Source: Candidatus Bipolaricaulota bacterium (lineage in GTDB: Bacteria; Bipolaricaulota; Bipolaricaulia; UBA7950; UBA9294). Taken from it: DNA of 5,417 nt. Positions 5,259-5,417 of the stretch are shown in pieces (position 1 is the first letter of the stretch; every line of letters begins with the position of its first letter). The DNA lies in the NCBI GenBank assembly GCA_021129875.1, contig JAJOKK010000077.1:1-5417 (forward strand). Reading direction: 5' to 3'. The notes under the pieces were generated by a model. It was not told the DNA's origin, did not search any database, and worked only from the letters and a program-made list of their open reading frames with translations. A program made the position numbers and the translations under genes.

Positions 5259-5417
5259 AATGCAAACATAAAGCATAGCGAAATTGTCAGTTTCATCTGG
5301 TGGGTGGCGGATCTGATCCGCGATGTGTTCAAACGGGGCAAGTGCATAGGATGTCATCCTGCCGCTCACCGTTGTTCGGTGACTGGATGTACGTATTCAG
5401 TAAATCCATCCTCCCCT
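5259..5417 (+). pseudogene. hsdM: Remnant of type I restriction-modification methylase (HsdM N-terminus)
   Basis: Translation of 5271-5342 reads KHSEIVSFIW then WVADLIRDVFKRGK, which closely resembles the N-terminus of type I N6-adenine methylase subunits (typically HSEIVSFIW.VADL.RD.FKRGKY). The expected continuation, DVILPLTVLRRLD, is present at 5350-5388 as DVILPLTVVR, stop, LD, but one frame over. The 7 nt between AAG and GAT, where 6 are expected, make a +1 shift. A TGA (5380-5382) stands where a CGA arginine codon would be, and a TAA follows at 5401. No in-frame start exists; the ATG at 5260 is out of frame. Similarity fades after about 5390. The gene is therefore dead at this end. Its right part lies outside the window, so I cannot say whether hsdS or hsdR remain. 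Confidence 0.8.

Noticed and set aside
5078..5347. 89-codon minus-strand frame at the right edge
   Set aside because: It is antisense to the cyclase and the hsdM remnant, both of which have clear family motifs on the plus strand.
5307..5382. Three short perfect inverted repeats after the cyclase gene, considered as terminators
   Set aside because: None is followed by a T-tract, and all lie within sequence explained by the hsdM remnant reading frame.

Overview
The window is bacterial chromosome of moderately high GC content. It carries conserved housekeeping genes on both strands, two tRNA genes, some repeat-rich spacers, and the decayed start of a restriction-modification gene at the right edge. 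The lineage cannot be fixed from this sequence. An LCP gene directly followed by rsfS is an order I recall from Gram-positive and Deinococcus-Thermus-like genomes. Together with the non-coding octamer arrays and a tRNA-Arg with a GCG anticodon, this suggests a little-studied non-proteobacterial group. A candidate phylum such as Bipolaricaulota/Acetothermia is only a guess.

Layout. Bases 1-335 hold no gene I can defend. They contain a weak terminator-like hairpin with a T-tract, a degenerate inverted repeat of the 'CACCGC..GAG.ACGCAGAG' type, and several G/C-run hairpins. Bases 336-1849 are a minus-strand two-gene operon: an LCP (LytR-CpsA-Psr) cell-wall ligase whose stop overlaps the start of rsfS (ATGA), the ribosomal silencing factor. 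Bases 1850-2033 are a divergent spacer with a 24-bp near-perfect palindrome. Its right arm ends in a consensus TTGACA box, and an 8-bp tandem repeat follows and supplies the likely start codon of the next gene. Bases 2034-4338 are a plus-strand pair, mtaB (tRNA t6A37 methylthiotransferase) and a PhoH-like ATPase that appears to start inside the end of mtaB without a normal start codon. Bases 4423-4590 are tRNA-Ser(CGA) and tRNA-Arg(GCG), 8 nt apart. A cyclase-family hydrolase (4602-5258) begins 11 nt after the tRNA-Arg CCA end. Directly behind its stop is the N-terminal part of a type I restriction-modification methylase (hsdM), broken by a frameshift and a nonsense codon and running off the window.

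Functional picture. Most of the content concerns translation and RNA: RsfS, MtaB, PhoH and the tRNAs. The LCP protein serves the cell envelope and the cyclase-family protein a metabolic role. There is no intact novel multi-gene system here. The items most worth a second look are the hsdM remnant, the octamer array that acts as a set of ribosome-binding-site/ATG modules, the divergent palindrome, and the tRNA-Arg anticodon.
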